Origin: Deltaproteobacteria bacterium
GTDB taxonomy: Bacteria > Desulfobacterota > Desulfarculia > Adiutricales > Adiutricaceae
NCBI GenBank assembly: GCA_031278475.1
Contig: JAITKK010000056.1
Span: forward strand, 1-49,411
Direction of reading: 5' to 3'
DNA length: 49,411 nucleotides
Within the stretch, counting starts at the first letter, position 1. The number at the start of each line of letters is the position of its first letter. The position numbers and the translations under genes were made by a program. Shown here piece by piece: positions 27,701-36,969 of this stretch. The notes beneath the pieces are model-generated. The model was not told the origin of the DNA and did not search any database. It saw only the letters and a program-made list of their open reading frames with translations.

Positions 27701-27760
27701 GGCATATTGAGGCATATTGATGCATATTGATGCATATTGGGGCATATTCGAGCATCCTGG
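27701..27760. repeat. 10-bp tandem repeat upstream of the lipoprotein array
   Basis: Five units in strict 10-bp register: GGCATATTGA twice, TGCATATTGA, TGCATATTGG, GGCATATTCG, then a decayed sixth, AGCATCCTGG. It begins 43 bp upstream of the first lipoprotein ATG. Single AGGCATATT-type motifs lie upstream of copies 1-4 as well. Confidence 0.9.
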
Positions 27761-28045
27761 GCGGATGCATTCGCAATATTTGCGGTTTTTCCCATATAAT
27801 CGCCGCTATCGTCGCTAGCGAAATCTTGGGGGCATAGCGGAATGGCGAATAGATGCCGTTTAATGATCCCCTTGGGCTTCCAAAGGCCTATTTCGGAATC
27901 AGGGATCTTGCGAGGTTTCGGGATAAGGGCTTTGATGTTTCAGCCATTGATTATCCGAATTTTCCACTTTCTTGTCAAGAGACAATCCCAAGCCGTCCGG
28001 GCCAACACATGCGGCCATGGATTTAGCCCCCGCAAGCCTCTCCCG

Positions 28046-28086
28046 AAGAAAAAAGGGCGGGGTGCCGGAAGGCGCCCCGCCCTTTT
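28046..28086 (-). terminator. Intrinsic terminator after the metal P-type ATPase
   Basis: 16-bp stem AAAAGGGCGGGGTGCC / GGCGCCCCGCCCTTTT (one mismatch or wobble), loop GGAA, with a run of T on the minus strand. Confidence 0.92.
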
Positions 28087-28108
28087 GCGGTAGGCCCCTG
28101 GGTGGGGC

Positions 28109-30889
28109 CTATTTCTTAAGGAGCCTCAGCCCGTTGGCAACGACTATCAGGCACACGCCTATATCCGCGAAGACGGCCATGTACATGCGGGTGAAGCCCA
28201 GGAAGGTGAGCAGCAGGAAGACGAACTTCACTGCAAGGGAGAAGCCGATGTTCTCCCAAAGATGCCAGAAGGTCTCCTTGGAGAGCCTCACGAAGGCCGG
28301 GATCTTCCTAAGATCGTCGTCCATGATGGCGACCGAGGCGGTCTCTATGGCGGTGTCGGTCCCGGCCGCGCCCATGGCGAAGCCTATGTCCGCCTTGGCC
28401 AGGGCAGGGGCGTCGTTTATGCCGTCGCCCACCATGCCGACCTTCCCGTCCTTGGCGAGCCCGGAGACTATGTCGAGCTTCCCCTCCGGGAGCAACCTAG
28501 CCCTGTAGCCGTCCACGCCCACCTCGGACGCCACCTGCTTGGCGGTGTCCTCGTTGTCGCCGGTGAGCATCATGGTCCTGATCCCTAGCCTGTGAAGCTC
28601 CCTGATGGCATCCAGGCTCTCCTCGCGGACGGTGTCGCTAACCGCGAAGAGGCCCAGGACCCTGTCCTTGGTGAACAGGGCCACGGCGCTCCTCCCCTCG
28701 CCCTCGTGCTCCTGGAAGAACGCCTCGGACTCGGGCGAGTCCCCCAGCACCCTGCGCAAGAGCCTTGGGTTCCCGAGATACAGCCCCATGCCTTGGATGG
28801 TCCCCGCGCTCCCCTCGCCCGGGAGCGCCTGGAATCCCTCCACCTCCAAAAGATCCGAGGGAGGGATCCCCTGGGCGGCGAACACGGCCTTGGACACCGG
28901 ATGGTCCGAGCGGCCCGCGAGGCTGGCCGCCATCAGCCCCGGTCCCGCGGGGTCCTGGGCCCCGGGGAAGAGCTGCATGCCGGTCTGCACGGGCCTGCCG
29001 CTGGTGATGGTCCCGGTCTTGTCGAGAGCCAGCCATTTGAGCTTCCTGCCCTCCTCCAGGAAGGTGCCGCCCTTGACCAGGAGCCCCTTGCGGGTGGCGG
29101 CCGCGAGACCGCTCACGATCGTGACGGGCGTGGATATCACGAGGGCGCAGGGGCAGGCCACAACCAGTGTAATGAGCGCCCTGTAGAGCCACTCGGCCCA
29201 GCCGCCGCCCAGAACCAGCGGTGGGACTATGGCCACCAGCACCGCCGCGGCGAAGACCGCGGGCGTGTATATGGCCGCGAACCTGTCCACGAAGCGCTGT
29301 ATGGGGGCCCTGGAGGCCTGGGCCTCCTCCACCGCCCTGAGTATCCTCGACAGGGTGGAGTTCTCGTAGGGCTCGGTCACCAGGTACTCGAAGGAGCCGG
29401 ACTCGTTCACGGTGCCCGCGAAGACCTGGTCGCCCACGGACTTCTCCCTGGGCTTGCTCTCGCCGGTGATGGGGGCCTCGTTCACGGTGGACGCGCCAGA
29501 GACGATCCTGCCGTCCATGGAGAGCTTCTCGCCTGGGCGCACCCTCACCCGGGTGCCGACAGGCACCTGGGAGGCCCTGACCTCCGTCCAGGCGCCGTCC
29601 GGGCCCTCGACCGTGGCCTTCTCCGGGGCCAGGGCCATAAGCCCCGAGATGGCGGCCCTCGCCCGGGCCATGCTCCTATCCTCCAGCTCCTCGGCAAGGG
29701 TGAACAGCACCATGACCATGGCCGCCTCGGGGTAGTCGCCCAGAATGGCAGCCCCCGTGACCGCGACGCTCATGAGGGCGTTCATGTTGAGCTCGAGGTT
29801 CCTAATCGCTATGAAACCCTTCTTGTAGGTCGAGAATCCCGCGAGAAGGATCGCCACCGCCGCGAGGGTTATGGCCACGGCCGGGTGGAGGCCCAGCAGG
29901 TGGGATGCCTCGGAGCACAGGGCTATGCCCGCCGCCAGAAGAAGCCTGCCCCAGCCGACCGAGCCGGCGTGGTCCCGCCCCTCTTGCCTTTCCTCTTCCG
30001 GGATGGGGACGGCGTCCATGCCGATGGACGACAGGGCCCCCTCAAGCCCCTCCGTGGACCCCAGATCGTGGTACACGGTCAGATCCCTTTTGAGTAGGTT
30101 GAACTCCAGGGAGTCCACGCCCTGGAAACCCTCAAGCTTGCGCCGTATGAGCTTCTCCTCGACTGGGCAGCACATGTCGGCTATGTGGTAGCGGGAAACC
30201 TTCGACCGCTTTCCGGCGTCGGCCTCGAAGATCGGGGTGGCCTGGCAGCAGGCCGAGCAGCAGGCGGCTTTGGGTGGGCCCTTGGGCTTGGCCTCCTCCG
30301 CCTGGGCCGCCGGATTGGCGGCGTGGCCATGGGCGTCGTCTTGGGCGTGGTCATGGCCGTCGTCATGGCCGTGATCGTGGGCGGCGTCGCTACCGCCATC
30401 GTTCGCGCCTGTCGCGCCGTCTTCCTGGCAGGCCGGGAATTCAAACGGGAATGGGACCCGCTCGCCCTGCCCGTCCGGGGGCATGCCCATGCCGACCAAG
30501 GCCTCCCTCAGGGGCTCGGACGAGCCCAGGGCGTAAGAGACGAAGAGCTCCCTGTTGTCCAGGTCGAAACCAAGGGCCCTCACGCCCGGGAAGGACTGGA
30601 ATTTCTCACGGATGAGCCTCTCCTCGGCCGGGCAGTCCATGTTCCGGATGCGGAAACGGACGGCCGGGGAATCGCCCTGGCTGACGGCCAGGCTGCCTTT
30701 GAAGGCATTTTGGCGGTGCCAGGGCATTGATGGCGGTTCCTCATCGTCGCCCGGGGGTCCGTCCGGGGCGCCCCTTCCGCCGCCCGCGGCCGGGCTGGGG
30801 GCGGGACCCGCCGTTGCGGGCCTTGCGGCTTCCCTGAAGTGCGGGTGGTTGTCCTCGTGGGACGCCCCGCAGAGGTGGCAATAGTGCAT
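28109..30889 (-). CDS. Heavy-metal P1B-type ATPase, Zn/Cd/Pb exporter (ZntA/CadA type)
   Basis: ATP-driven export of Zn2+, Cd2+ or Pb2+ across the inner membrane. 926 residues from ATG 30889, chosen because AGGAGG precedes it with 6-nt spacing. Order: an N-terminal His/Cys motif (HYCHLCGASHEDNHPH), HMA domain 1 with MDCPAEE (about 84-90), a His/Asp-rich linker (about 171-190), CCSACC (210-215), HMA domain 2 with MCCPVEE (about 239-245), and membrane helices with the transport motif ACPCALVIS. Then the phosphorylation site DKTGTITSG, the actuator motif ITGES, and GDGINDAPAL. The MDCP-type HMAs and the divergent MerR gene favour Zn/Cd/Pb over Cu. It is longer than ZntA (about 730) owing to the duplicated HMA and extra metal-binding linkers. 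Confidence 0.95.
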   Translation of the reverse strand: MHYCHLCGASHEDNHPHFREAARPATAGPAPSPAAGGGRGAPDGPPGDDEEPPSMPWHRQNAFKGSLAVSQGDSPAVRFRIRNMDCPAEERLIREKFQSFPGVRALGFDLDNRELFVSYALGSSEPLREALVGMGMPPDGQGERVPFPFEFPACQEDGATGANDGGSDAAHDHGHDDGHDHAQDDAHGHAANPAAQAEEAKPKGPPKAACCSACCQATPIFEADAGKRSKVSRYHIADMCCPVEEKLIRRKLEGFQGVDSLEFNLLKRDLTVYHDLGSTEGLEGALSSIGMDAVPIPEEERQEGRDHAGSVGWGRLLLAAGIALCSEASHLLGLHPAVAITLAAVAILLAGFSTYKKGFIAIRNLELNMNALMSVAVTGAAILGDYPEAAMVMVLFTLAEELEDRSMARARAAISGLMALAPEKATVEGPDGAWTEVRASQVPVGTRVRVRPGEKLSMDGRIVSGASTVNEAPITGESKPREKSVGDQVFAGTVNESGSFEYLVTEPYENSTLSRILRAVEEAQASRAPIQRFVDRFAAIYTPAVFAAAVLVAIVPPLVLGGGWAEWLYRALITLVVACPCALVISTPVTIVSGLAAATRKGLLVKGGTFLEEGRKLKWLALDKTGTITSGRPVQTGMQLFPGAQDPAGPGLMAASLAGRSDHPVSKAVFAAQGIPPSDLLEVEGFQALPGEGSAGTIQGMGLYLGNPRLLRRVLGDSPESEAFFQEHEGEGRSAVALFTKDRVLGLFAVSDTVREESLDAIRELHRLGIRTMMLTGDNEDTAKQVASEVGVDGYRARLLPEGKLDIVSGLAKDGKVGMVGDGINDAPALAKADIGFAMGAAGTDTAIETASVAIMDDDLRKIPAFVRLSKETFWHLWENIGFSLAVKFVFLLLTFLGFTRMYMAVFADIGVCLIVVANGLRLLKK

Positions 30890-30950
30890 GATGGTCCTCC
30901 TGTCCATGAAGCCGGGCCAAAGGCCCGGGCTTGGTGGGGAAATCTCCCCA

Positions 30951-30987
30951 TTGACAATCATAAACCCTATAGCTACTCTAAGGTCAA
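30951..30987. promoter_or_regulatory. Divergent MerR-type promoter/operator
   Basis: Minus strand: TTGACC (30982-30987), 19-bp spacer, TATGAT (30957-30962). Such an over-long spacer is the hallmark of MerR-activated promoters. The spacer dyad ACCTTA...TAGGGT (plus strand ACCCTATAGCTACTCTAAGGT region) is the expected MerR site. On the plus strand TTGACA (30951-30956) with 17 bp to TACTCT (30974-30979) could drive the regulator gene from the same DNA. Confidence 0.85.
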
Positions 30988-31026
30988 GGGCCAAGGGGCT
31001 TTTTTTTCAAGGAAAGGGGGAAAAAG

Positions 31027-31488
31027 ATGTATTCCATTGGCAAGCTGGCGGAATTATCGGGCGTCAGGCCGGTGACCATCCGCTATTATGAGAAGGTTGG
31101 GGTGATGGGGAGCCCCGAGAGGCGGGAAAACGGATACCGCTGTTATTCGGAGGGGGATCTGTCCAGGCTCGCCTTCATACGCCACTGCAGAAGCCACGAC
31201 CTCTCCATTGACGACATAAAGGAGCTCCTCGCCCTTAGCGAGGCCCCGGAGTCCAACTGCGGGGCCGTCAACGAGATAATCGACAAGCAGATAGGGAGGT
31301 TAGACGAGCTGGGGAAATCCATAGAGAGCCTGAAAAGCCATCTTGTGGACCTGCGCCACAGGTGCAGCGGGGCGGGGCCCGTCGCCCAGTGCGAGATAAT
31401 GAAGGGGTTGTTGGCAGAGGATGCCCCCAACGCCGCCCTTTGCCCAATGCCCAAGGCCAAGGCCCCCGGCAAGGGCAAAGGGGGCTGA
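31027..31488 (+). CDS. MerR-family metal-responsive regulator (CadR/PbrR/ZntR type)
   Basis: Metal-sensing activator of the divergent ATPase gene; when loaded with metal it untwists the 19-bp spacer promoter. 153 residues: winged HTH at the N-terminus (YSIGKLAELSGVRPVTIRYY), a long dimerisation helix (about 80-112), and Cys78, Cys113 and Cys122, which match the three-cysteine metal site of the CadR/PbrR group. An extra Cys139 lies in the Lys-rich tail. The ATG follows AAGGGGG. It probably represses its own overlapping promoter. Zn, Cd and Pb cannot be told apart by sequence alone. Confidence 0.95.
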   Translation: MYSIGKLAELSGVRPVTIRYYEKVGVMGSPERRENGYRCYSEGDLSRLAFIRHCRSHDLSIDDIKELLALSEAPESNCGAVNEIIDKQIGRLDELGKSIESLKSHLVDLRHRCSGAGPVAQCEIMKGLLAEDAPNAALCPMPKAKAPGKGKGG

Positions 31489-32221
31489 CACGCCCGGAAG
31501 CCCCCTTCCCTGCCCTGGAGCCCCAAGATCCATTCTTACGTCGGGGGTTCCGCGCATGAAAACCGATAATTATCCGTTAACGCAGATAATACCGATGCTT
31601 TTCTTAAGTAGTTACTAAAAAATTCATGATAACTATATAATAATACGTTAAAGTTATCCATAAATTTAGATTAAATATAGAATATTACATAATTTTTTAA
31701 GTTATTATCTATAAAAATATCCCCCAATTCTAAAATCGCTTCATAATCGGAAAACTAAATCTCAAATCGCCGCGAACATCCAGCCAGCCCCATTTTATAA
31801 AATAAATTTTCAAATAACCCGCGGGGGGGTTCTTGCCAGGCCATCAATCTTAATCCCGCCTGGTGTCTGCTACAATGGTTCAAGGCTCCTTGTGGCCTAA
31901 ACAAAAGGGGGGCCCCGGCCCAGGCGGGCTTCCTTTGGGACCCTTCACGAATGCCTTCCCCCCACCCGCCGCAGACCATCGGATTCGGCCACCCCCCCAA
32001 TAATCAAGACATTGGCTTTCCGGCATGACATGGCCCCATGCGCCGGACTGCCAATGGTGTAGGTTGCCGGGCCTTTTTCGGCCTTTGACTTGTATCAACC
32101 ATACCTTCATGGTACCTTGTTAAATCCTGCAATCAGTCCTGATGATCTAGTAAAAACCAGCAAGAATGCGATAAGCGGCGGAAAAGAACAATCCGTCCAT
32201 TCTATCCAAGGGAGCAGCGAA
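31489..32221. other. AT-rich spacer upstream of the second chemoreceptor
   Basis: 31560-31800 is strongly AT-rich; 31800-32100 is GC-richer without a supported gene. No confident promoter or terminator. Confidence 0.4.
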
Positions 32222-34255
32222 ATGGGATTCCGTTTCAAGATAATCATGATGCTATCGATAGTGACCGTGCTCATGCTGAGCCAGATCATCGTCACCCTAA
32301 CCCTGTCGCGGTCACTTGACAACCACATAAGGACGGAGTCCGGAAAACTTGTCAAAGACATGAGCGGCATCATCCAGGACAAGGTGGAGCAGAGCGCCGC
32401 CGAGGCGTTGAGGGCGGACGCCGGGGAGCTGACATCGAACCTGGCGGTAGTCCAGAACAGCCTGCTCCTTACCAAAAAATACTTCGCGACTGAAATCCAC
32501 AACGCGGCCCTCGGGCAAGGGGCGCTGACGTTGGCGGTCAAAGAGATCAAGGATTTCTGCGAAACGAGTCTCAAGGAGCTTCCCAAGCCAATATTCGGTT
32601 TCGGGGTGACGTTCGAGATAGGCGGTTTCTCCAAGGAAGAGCCGTTTTTCCTGCCCTACGTGTACCGGGAGGGCGATGGGATTGGCTATTCGGCCGCTGT
32701 GGACATCGAAGGCAGGGACGCGAACAACCCGCCCACGGACGCGGAGCAAAGCGCTTTCGTCACAAACGAGACCACCAGGGAGTATTACACCCTGTCCGTT
32801 CCGAGGGAGCACGACCGCAACACCCCCGCATCGGAGGAAACCCACTGGACGGTGCCCTATATGAGCACCCTTGCCGGTACCATCCTGGTTTCAGCCACAA
32901 CCCCCTTGAACGACGGGGGGAAGGTCGTGGGCGTCGCCTACGTGGATCTCGCGCTTGGGAGCCTTTCCGACATCCTTGCCAAGATAAGCAAGAGGAACCC
33001 CGATTCCCTGGGCTTCTCGTTCACATGGGGCTCGCACGCCGTGCTTAGCGAACTGGGGTTCCCCGACTATGCCCCAAAGAATGTGCCCGATCTCAGCAAA
33101 CCCGGTTCCAACACAGTCAAAATATCCAACGTGGCCGACATCCCCTCGGTGGGCCCGCAAATCATCACCCTTACCCAAGGGATGAAGAATGGCGAGGTCA
33201 AGATAAGCCACTTCGAGTACAACAACGAGGAATACAGCCTGCTTCTCTTTAACGAGAGCAACCTTTTCGGCATAGCGGTGCTCATGCCGCAAAAGGTGCT
33301 CTTCGCCGACACGATCAGGGCCCAGCAGCTCATGGAGACCCTTTACGCGAGCCAGGCGAAGATCCTGTGGAACATCCAGCTGGTAAACATCGTCTCGCTT
33401 GCCATCATACTCATACTGCTTGTGGCCATTACCGTATTCATCCGCATGGCAACCCAAAAGCTGATCGACCTGGCCGTGAAACTCGACCAAGTGGCCTTCG
33501 ACATAAGCGATCTCTCGAAAGTGACCTCCGAGATCGCAAGCGAGCTCGAACAGGACAGCCAGGATCAGCAGGACTCCCTCAACAGGACATCGGAAGCCAT
33601 GAAGGACATAGCCGTCCAAATCGAGTCGAGCAACAAATCATCCAAGAAGTGCATGGAAGCCATGAATGACACGGCGATGGTTGTGGAGAGGGGCGGTAAC
33701 ACGGCAAAGAGCGTCAAAACCGCCATGGACAACATATCCGGGACCACCAACGAGATAACGAAAATCCTCAACACCATGCAAAGCATCGCCTTCCAGACCA
33801 ACCTTTTGGCCTTGAACGCCGCTGTCGAGGCAGCCCGCGCCGGGGAATCCGGCCAAGGCTTCGCCGTGGTCGCAGGCGAGGTCCGGACCCTCGCCATACG
33901 CTCCAACGAGGCGGCCACGAAGACCGACACCCTGATGGTCATCGCGAACCAAGGCGCGGAGGAAGGCGAGAAGTCCGCCGTGCAGCTAAACGAGGGCTTC
34001 GAGCGGATAGGGGAATCCGTGGAGAACGTGACCAAGCACGTGGAGACAATCTCTCAGGCAAGCCAGGAGCAGAAAAGCTCAGTCGACTTGGTATCCAAAA
34101 ACCTCGAAGAGCTCAACAAGACAGTGGATATGAACACGCAGCTCTCCCAAAAATCGTTGAACAACTCCAACACCCTCTCCGAGAAGGCCGTGGCGCTCAC
34201 CGAATCGGCTGTCGAGCTAAAGGAGCTCATACTCGGGAACGCACACGTGAACTGA
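32222..34255 (+). CDS. Methyl-accepting chemotaxis protein with large periplasmic (dCache-like) sensor
   Basis: 677 residues from ATG 32222 ([11 protein letters not shown]), preceded by AGGGAG; an upstream in-frame extension to 32090 has no RBS and no membrane character. TM1 about 5-27, a large periplasmic sensor about 30-385 with the Cache-like [20 protein letters not shown] and [14 protein letters not shown], and TM2 about 390-408. The cytoplasmic signalling domain has the tip [20 protein letters not shown] near 521-541 and [17 protein letters not shown] (Gly where Asp is usual). A recognisable HAMP domain is absent: TM2 runs directly into coiled coil ([19 protein letters not shown]). No NWETF-type tail. 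The ligand is unknown; dCache receptors often bind amino acids or carboxylates. Confidence 0.94.
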   Translation: MGFRFKIIMMLSIVTVLMLSQIIVTLTLSRSLDNHIRTESGKLVKDMSGIIQDKVEQSAAEALRADAGELTSNLAVVQNSLLLTKKYFATEIHNAALGQGALTLAVKEIKDFCETSLKELPKPIFGFGVTFEIGGFSKEEPFFLPYVYREGDGIGYSAAVDIEGRDANNPPTDAEQSAFVTNETTREYYTLSVPREHDRNTPASEETHWTVPYMSTLAGTILVSATTPLNDGGKVVGVAYVDLALGSLSDILAKISKRNPDSLGFSFTWGSHAVLSELGFPDYAPKNVPDLSKPGSNTVKISNVADIPSVGPQIITLTQGMKNGEVKISHFEYNNEEYSLLLFNESNLFGIAVLMPQKVLFADTIRAQQLMETLYASQAKILWNIQLVNIVSLAIILILLVAITVFIRMATQKLIDLAVKLDQVAFDISDLSKVTSEIASELEQDSQDQQDSLNRTSEAMKDIAVQIESSNKSSKKCMEAMNDTAMVVERGGNTAKSVKTAMDNISGTTNEITKILNTMQSIAFQTNLLALNAAVEAARAGESGQGFAVVAGEVRTLAIRSNEAATKTDTLMVIANQGAEEGEKSAVQLNEGFERIGESVENVTKHVETISQASQEQKSSVDLVSKNLEELNKTVDMNTQLSQKSLNNSNTLSEKAVALTESAVELKELILGNAHVN

Positions 34256-35528
34256 CCCAAGCCCTTGGGAATCGCTCCCGAGGCCCCCTTAACGGCCGCG
34301 GCCGGAGTGCGGCTTGGGCAAGAGCCCATGCAACCCCCGCCCATGGCCCCTTTATGGCCCCTTTATGGCCCCGGGGCTTCCACAACATTGGCGTATAAAG
34401 ACCCCGGGTGGTCGATATAAGGCGCCGTCCAGCCATGAGCGCCAATCGGCCTGCCCGCTGCCGCCTTGCAAGGGGATCCAGAGGCCTCTAGAAGTGAGGC
34501 GATATGTCGCCCGTGTTGTAAAATACAAGCGAATTACCTTGCATAATCGGAAACGCCGCCTCCCTTGGGCAAAGCGTCAAAGGCACAAAAGAGGTTGCCA
34601 TAATTGTGGCACAAATTAATGCCAAGATTTTCCAACTAAATAAAATCTTCTATGAATTATTATAAATCGTTTTCAGGCCCTTTGACATAACACCGCTACA
34701 ATCCACACCCTACAAGGCTTTTGTAGCTATCAACCGCATATTGTTCTTATCCCATAAGCATTAATTTGTGGCAGCATGGACCATTTGCGTAACCAATAGG
34801 GTATTGGGTATAACAAAACGCAACATTTGCGCAAAATTCCGCCATTTCCCCGCTCTTCACAAGAGTCTTCCAAAGCATCCCGCAAACCAATTCCCTCTCT
34901 GACCGGCACACTATACAATAGTGGCGCCCGCAACGGCGCCATGCGCCTGTCGCGCCTAGGCCACGGCGTCCTAACACCATATCTAGCGATTCTTAGAACA
35001 AACTTGTAATTGGGCCCCATGCCAGGATGCTTTTGCCCTTTCCGGCCTCCATGCCGCTTAAGGCATTCCTCTTGGCAAGGCCAAGGGATCCTTGCCAATG
35101 CGCCGCTCCCAGGTATCAGCGTTTTTTTCAGAAAATTCCGAAAACCACTTATTTTGAATTTGCGATTGAATTGCCAGAATGAGATAAAACCAGAAAATAT
35201 CAATCACAAAACGTAATTATATTAGCATTTGTAGCATTTTATATAGAGTTATACGCCACGCCAAAAAGACAAAAAAAGAATCGTAGTGTCAAAATAATAT
35301 TAATTCCCTAATAATCGCCTGCTACATACAGCATATAGTGGTGTACACAAGCTGTGCTAAGCAACATGTCTCCTCTTGGCTATAATCAATTAAATAAAAT
35401 TCGTTGCTTTTCCCTTATCTTTGGTGTACCTTATTTCTAAGGCCTGTCGACGCAAGCGTCGGCATGGGCCGAACTTTACGTGCTTTTTTACCGTTTGATC
35501 CGATCGCATCAAAGAAAGGACCTATGGG
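34256..35528. other. Long spacer, no gene supported
   Basis: Mixed composition, very AT-rich at 34640-34700 and 35150-35400. A short hairpin GACGC-aag-CGTC is seen at about 35450. A minus-strand frame at 34730-35203 has no RBS, no family resemblance and odd composition. No tRNA-like fold recognised. Confidence 0.45.
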
Positions 35529-36047
35529 ATGGAAAACATGACAGGCCCGCAAGGCCGCATCCCTGATCAAAACTTCAGCGAATGGCTGAAGCTCTATATA
35601 CCCGGAACGGAAGTGGAAGCCACCTTCCCCATCCCCCCGGAATTCAGGGAATACTTCGAGGATTGCCTTTACCCGCCCAGCATCCTGTTCTACGCCAGGG
35701 CGGTGATGGACACTACCGCCAGATTGTTCAACAAATCCGGTGCGCCGGACTATTCCAAAATATTCCCGGACAAGGTCGCGTACCCCAACAGCGCGAGGCG
35801 CCTCAGGGAATGGGTAAGGCTAATGGAGGTTGTGGAGGTGGACCGCCCCAACAAGAGGAGCCGCATCCTCAAGAGGGCGGGCGAGCTAAGGTGCTGCGGC
35901 AACCTCTTTTGGGAGCAGCACTCCGAGTGGCCTGACTGGACCCTCCAGAAGCCGGAGGACAAGGCGATGGATCCGATGGAGGCCGAACGCTGGCGCCGTT
36001 GGGCGGAAACCCGCTCCCACACGGCCCTCACCTTGGTCAAATCATAG
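35529..36047 (+). CDS. Hypothetical protein, 172 residues
   Basis: Not recognised. A coding call is supported by GC-rich, gene-like codon use, an RBS (AAAGGA, 8 nt before the ATG) and a strong terminator after the stop. The predicted protein is soluble, without signal peptide or membrane helix, and rich in Arg, Glu and Trp. Features: FPIPPEFREYFEDCLYPP, the helix-like YARAVMDTTARLFNKSG, a basic stretch VDRPNKRSRILKRAGEL with CCGNLFWEQHSEWPDW, and a Trp-rich C-terminus (AERWRRWAETR). The two adjacent Cys and the basic patch could suggest metal or nucleic-acid binding, but this is only a guess. Monocistronic. Confidence 0.75.
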   Translation: MENMTGPQGRIPDQNFSEWLKLYIPGTEVEATFPIPPEFREYFEDCLYPPSILFYARAVMDTTARLFNKSGAPDYSKIFPDKVAYPNSARRLREWVRLMEVVEVDRPNKRSRILKRAGELRCCGNLFWEQHSEWPDWTLQKPEDKAMDPMEAERWRRWAETRSHTALTLVKS

Positions 36048-36069
36048 CCGGCGCGAAGCCGCCTTTAAT

Positions 36070-36101
36070 GCGAAAAGGGCCCCGCGAGGGGCCCTTTTCG
36101 C
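36070..36101. terminator. Bidirectional intrinsic terminator
   Basis: Perfect 14-bp stem GCGAAAAGGGCCCC / GGGGCCCTTTTCGC, loop GCGA. It serves the hypothetical gene on the plus strand and possibly the thioesterase operon on the minus strand. Confidence 0.88.
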
Positions 36102-36205
36102 ATCCTTTTGGGACCGAGGGGGCTGCGATCCATGGCGGGATCCCATGGCTGGATCCATTGGTTGACACACCTGTGGGTGATACCATGAGGGCAACCAAAG
36201 GGCCG

Positions 36206-36922
36206 CTAAAGCCTCGAAAGTATGATTTCCTCAAGCTGCGCCGGCATTTCCAGCGGATGGAAATGGCCCCCTGGCAGCTCTATCACCTCGAGGGGGAAGC
36301 TTGTCCAGCCCTGCCAGGCGGACACGAGGGCGCGATCCACCATGTCGCTCTCGGCGTAGACGGCCGTTATGGGGGCGCCCAGCACGGGGATCGGCTCCGG
36401 CCGGGAATAGTTCTCCACCGCCACGAGGTCCGCCCTGTACACGGGCGTGAACAGGCCCATTTGCTCCTCGGTGGGGACCCTCTGGCCGAACAGCACGCCG
36501 AACCTATCCGCGCTTGTCTCCCACAGCTCAAGGTCCGGGAGCCCCGACATCCCCGGGGGTATGGGGTGCCAGCCCGGGGTCGAGTAGCTGGAGAGGAAAA
36601 GCCGCCGGGGCGCCCCGAGGCCGGCCCCGGTGATCGCCAAGGCCAGCAGGAACGCGTTCAAGGCCCCCATGCTGTGCCCGAAGACGTAATAGCCCTTCCC
36701 GCCCTCAAGAAAAGGCCTTGCCTGGGCAAGAAGGTCCGCGACAATGCCCCCCATGGAATAAAGAAGCGGCTCGTCCCGGCGTTTGCCGTGCCCGGGCAGA
36801 TCCAGCGGGGCCAGGGAAAGCCTGGCCCCCAGCCTTTGGAAGCCTTCCAGGTAGTGGAAGGCGCTTCCCGAGGCGTGGGAGAGTATGAAGAACACGGGGC
36901 CATTGAATGCTTCCGGGTTCAA
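36206..36922 (-). CDS. Type II thioesterase (editing, NRPS-associated)
   Basis: Alpha/beta hydrolase that clears wrong or stalled acyl groups from carrier-protein arms. 238 residues. Seen: FFILSHASGSAFHYLEGF (oxyanion region), LDLPGHGKRRDEP, the nucleophile elbow VFGHSMGALNAFLLAL with Ser, an Asp in AVYAESDMVD, and the His in LPGGHFHPLE. The triad is complete, in contrast to the TE domain of the neighbouring NRPS. The frame is closed by a TGA immediately upstream of TTG at 36922, so TTG is the earliest possible start; GGGGGG lies about 11 nt before it. It is the last gene of the probable NRPS-FGE-TE operon, 47 nt after the FGE-like gene. Confidence 0.88.
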   Translation of the reverse strand: MNPEAFNGPVFFILSHASGSAFHYLEGFQRLGARLSLAPLDLPGHGKRRDEPLLYSMGGIVADLLAQARPFLEGGKGYYVFGHSMGALNAFLLALAITGAGLGAPRRLFLSSYSTPGWHPIPPGMSGLPDLELWETSADRFGVLFGQRVPTEEQMGLFTPVYRADLVAVENYSRPEPIPVLGAPITAVYAESDMVDRALVSAWQGWTSFPLEVIELPGGHFHPLEMPAQLEEIILSRL

Positions 36923-36969
36923 TCAGCCGTGCCCCCCATACGGGCCTGTGGCGTTTCGCGCGCAAGGGC

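Noticed and set aside
27659-27745. N-terminal extension of the fifth lipoprotein through the 10-bp repeat
   Set aside because: The extension is simply the translated GGCATATTGA repeat; the ATG at 27658 has a good RBS and starts the signal peptide.
28592-30097. Long plus-strand open frame (501 residues) opposite the metal ATPase
   Set aside because: It is the mirror of a GC-rich gene with strong third-position bias; composition is Gly/Arg/His-rich, with no family motif and no RBS.
34519-34530. TAAAATACAAGC, identical to the 12 bases at the -10 of the TPP riboswitch promoter (13938-13949)
   Set aside because: There is no -35-like hexamer 16-18 bp upstream and no gene follows closely, so a promoter is not claimed.
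34730-35203. Minus-strand frame of 157 residues
   Set aside because: No RBS, no motif, mixed composition unlike neighbouring genes; probably non-coding spacer.
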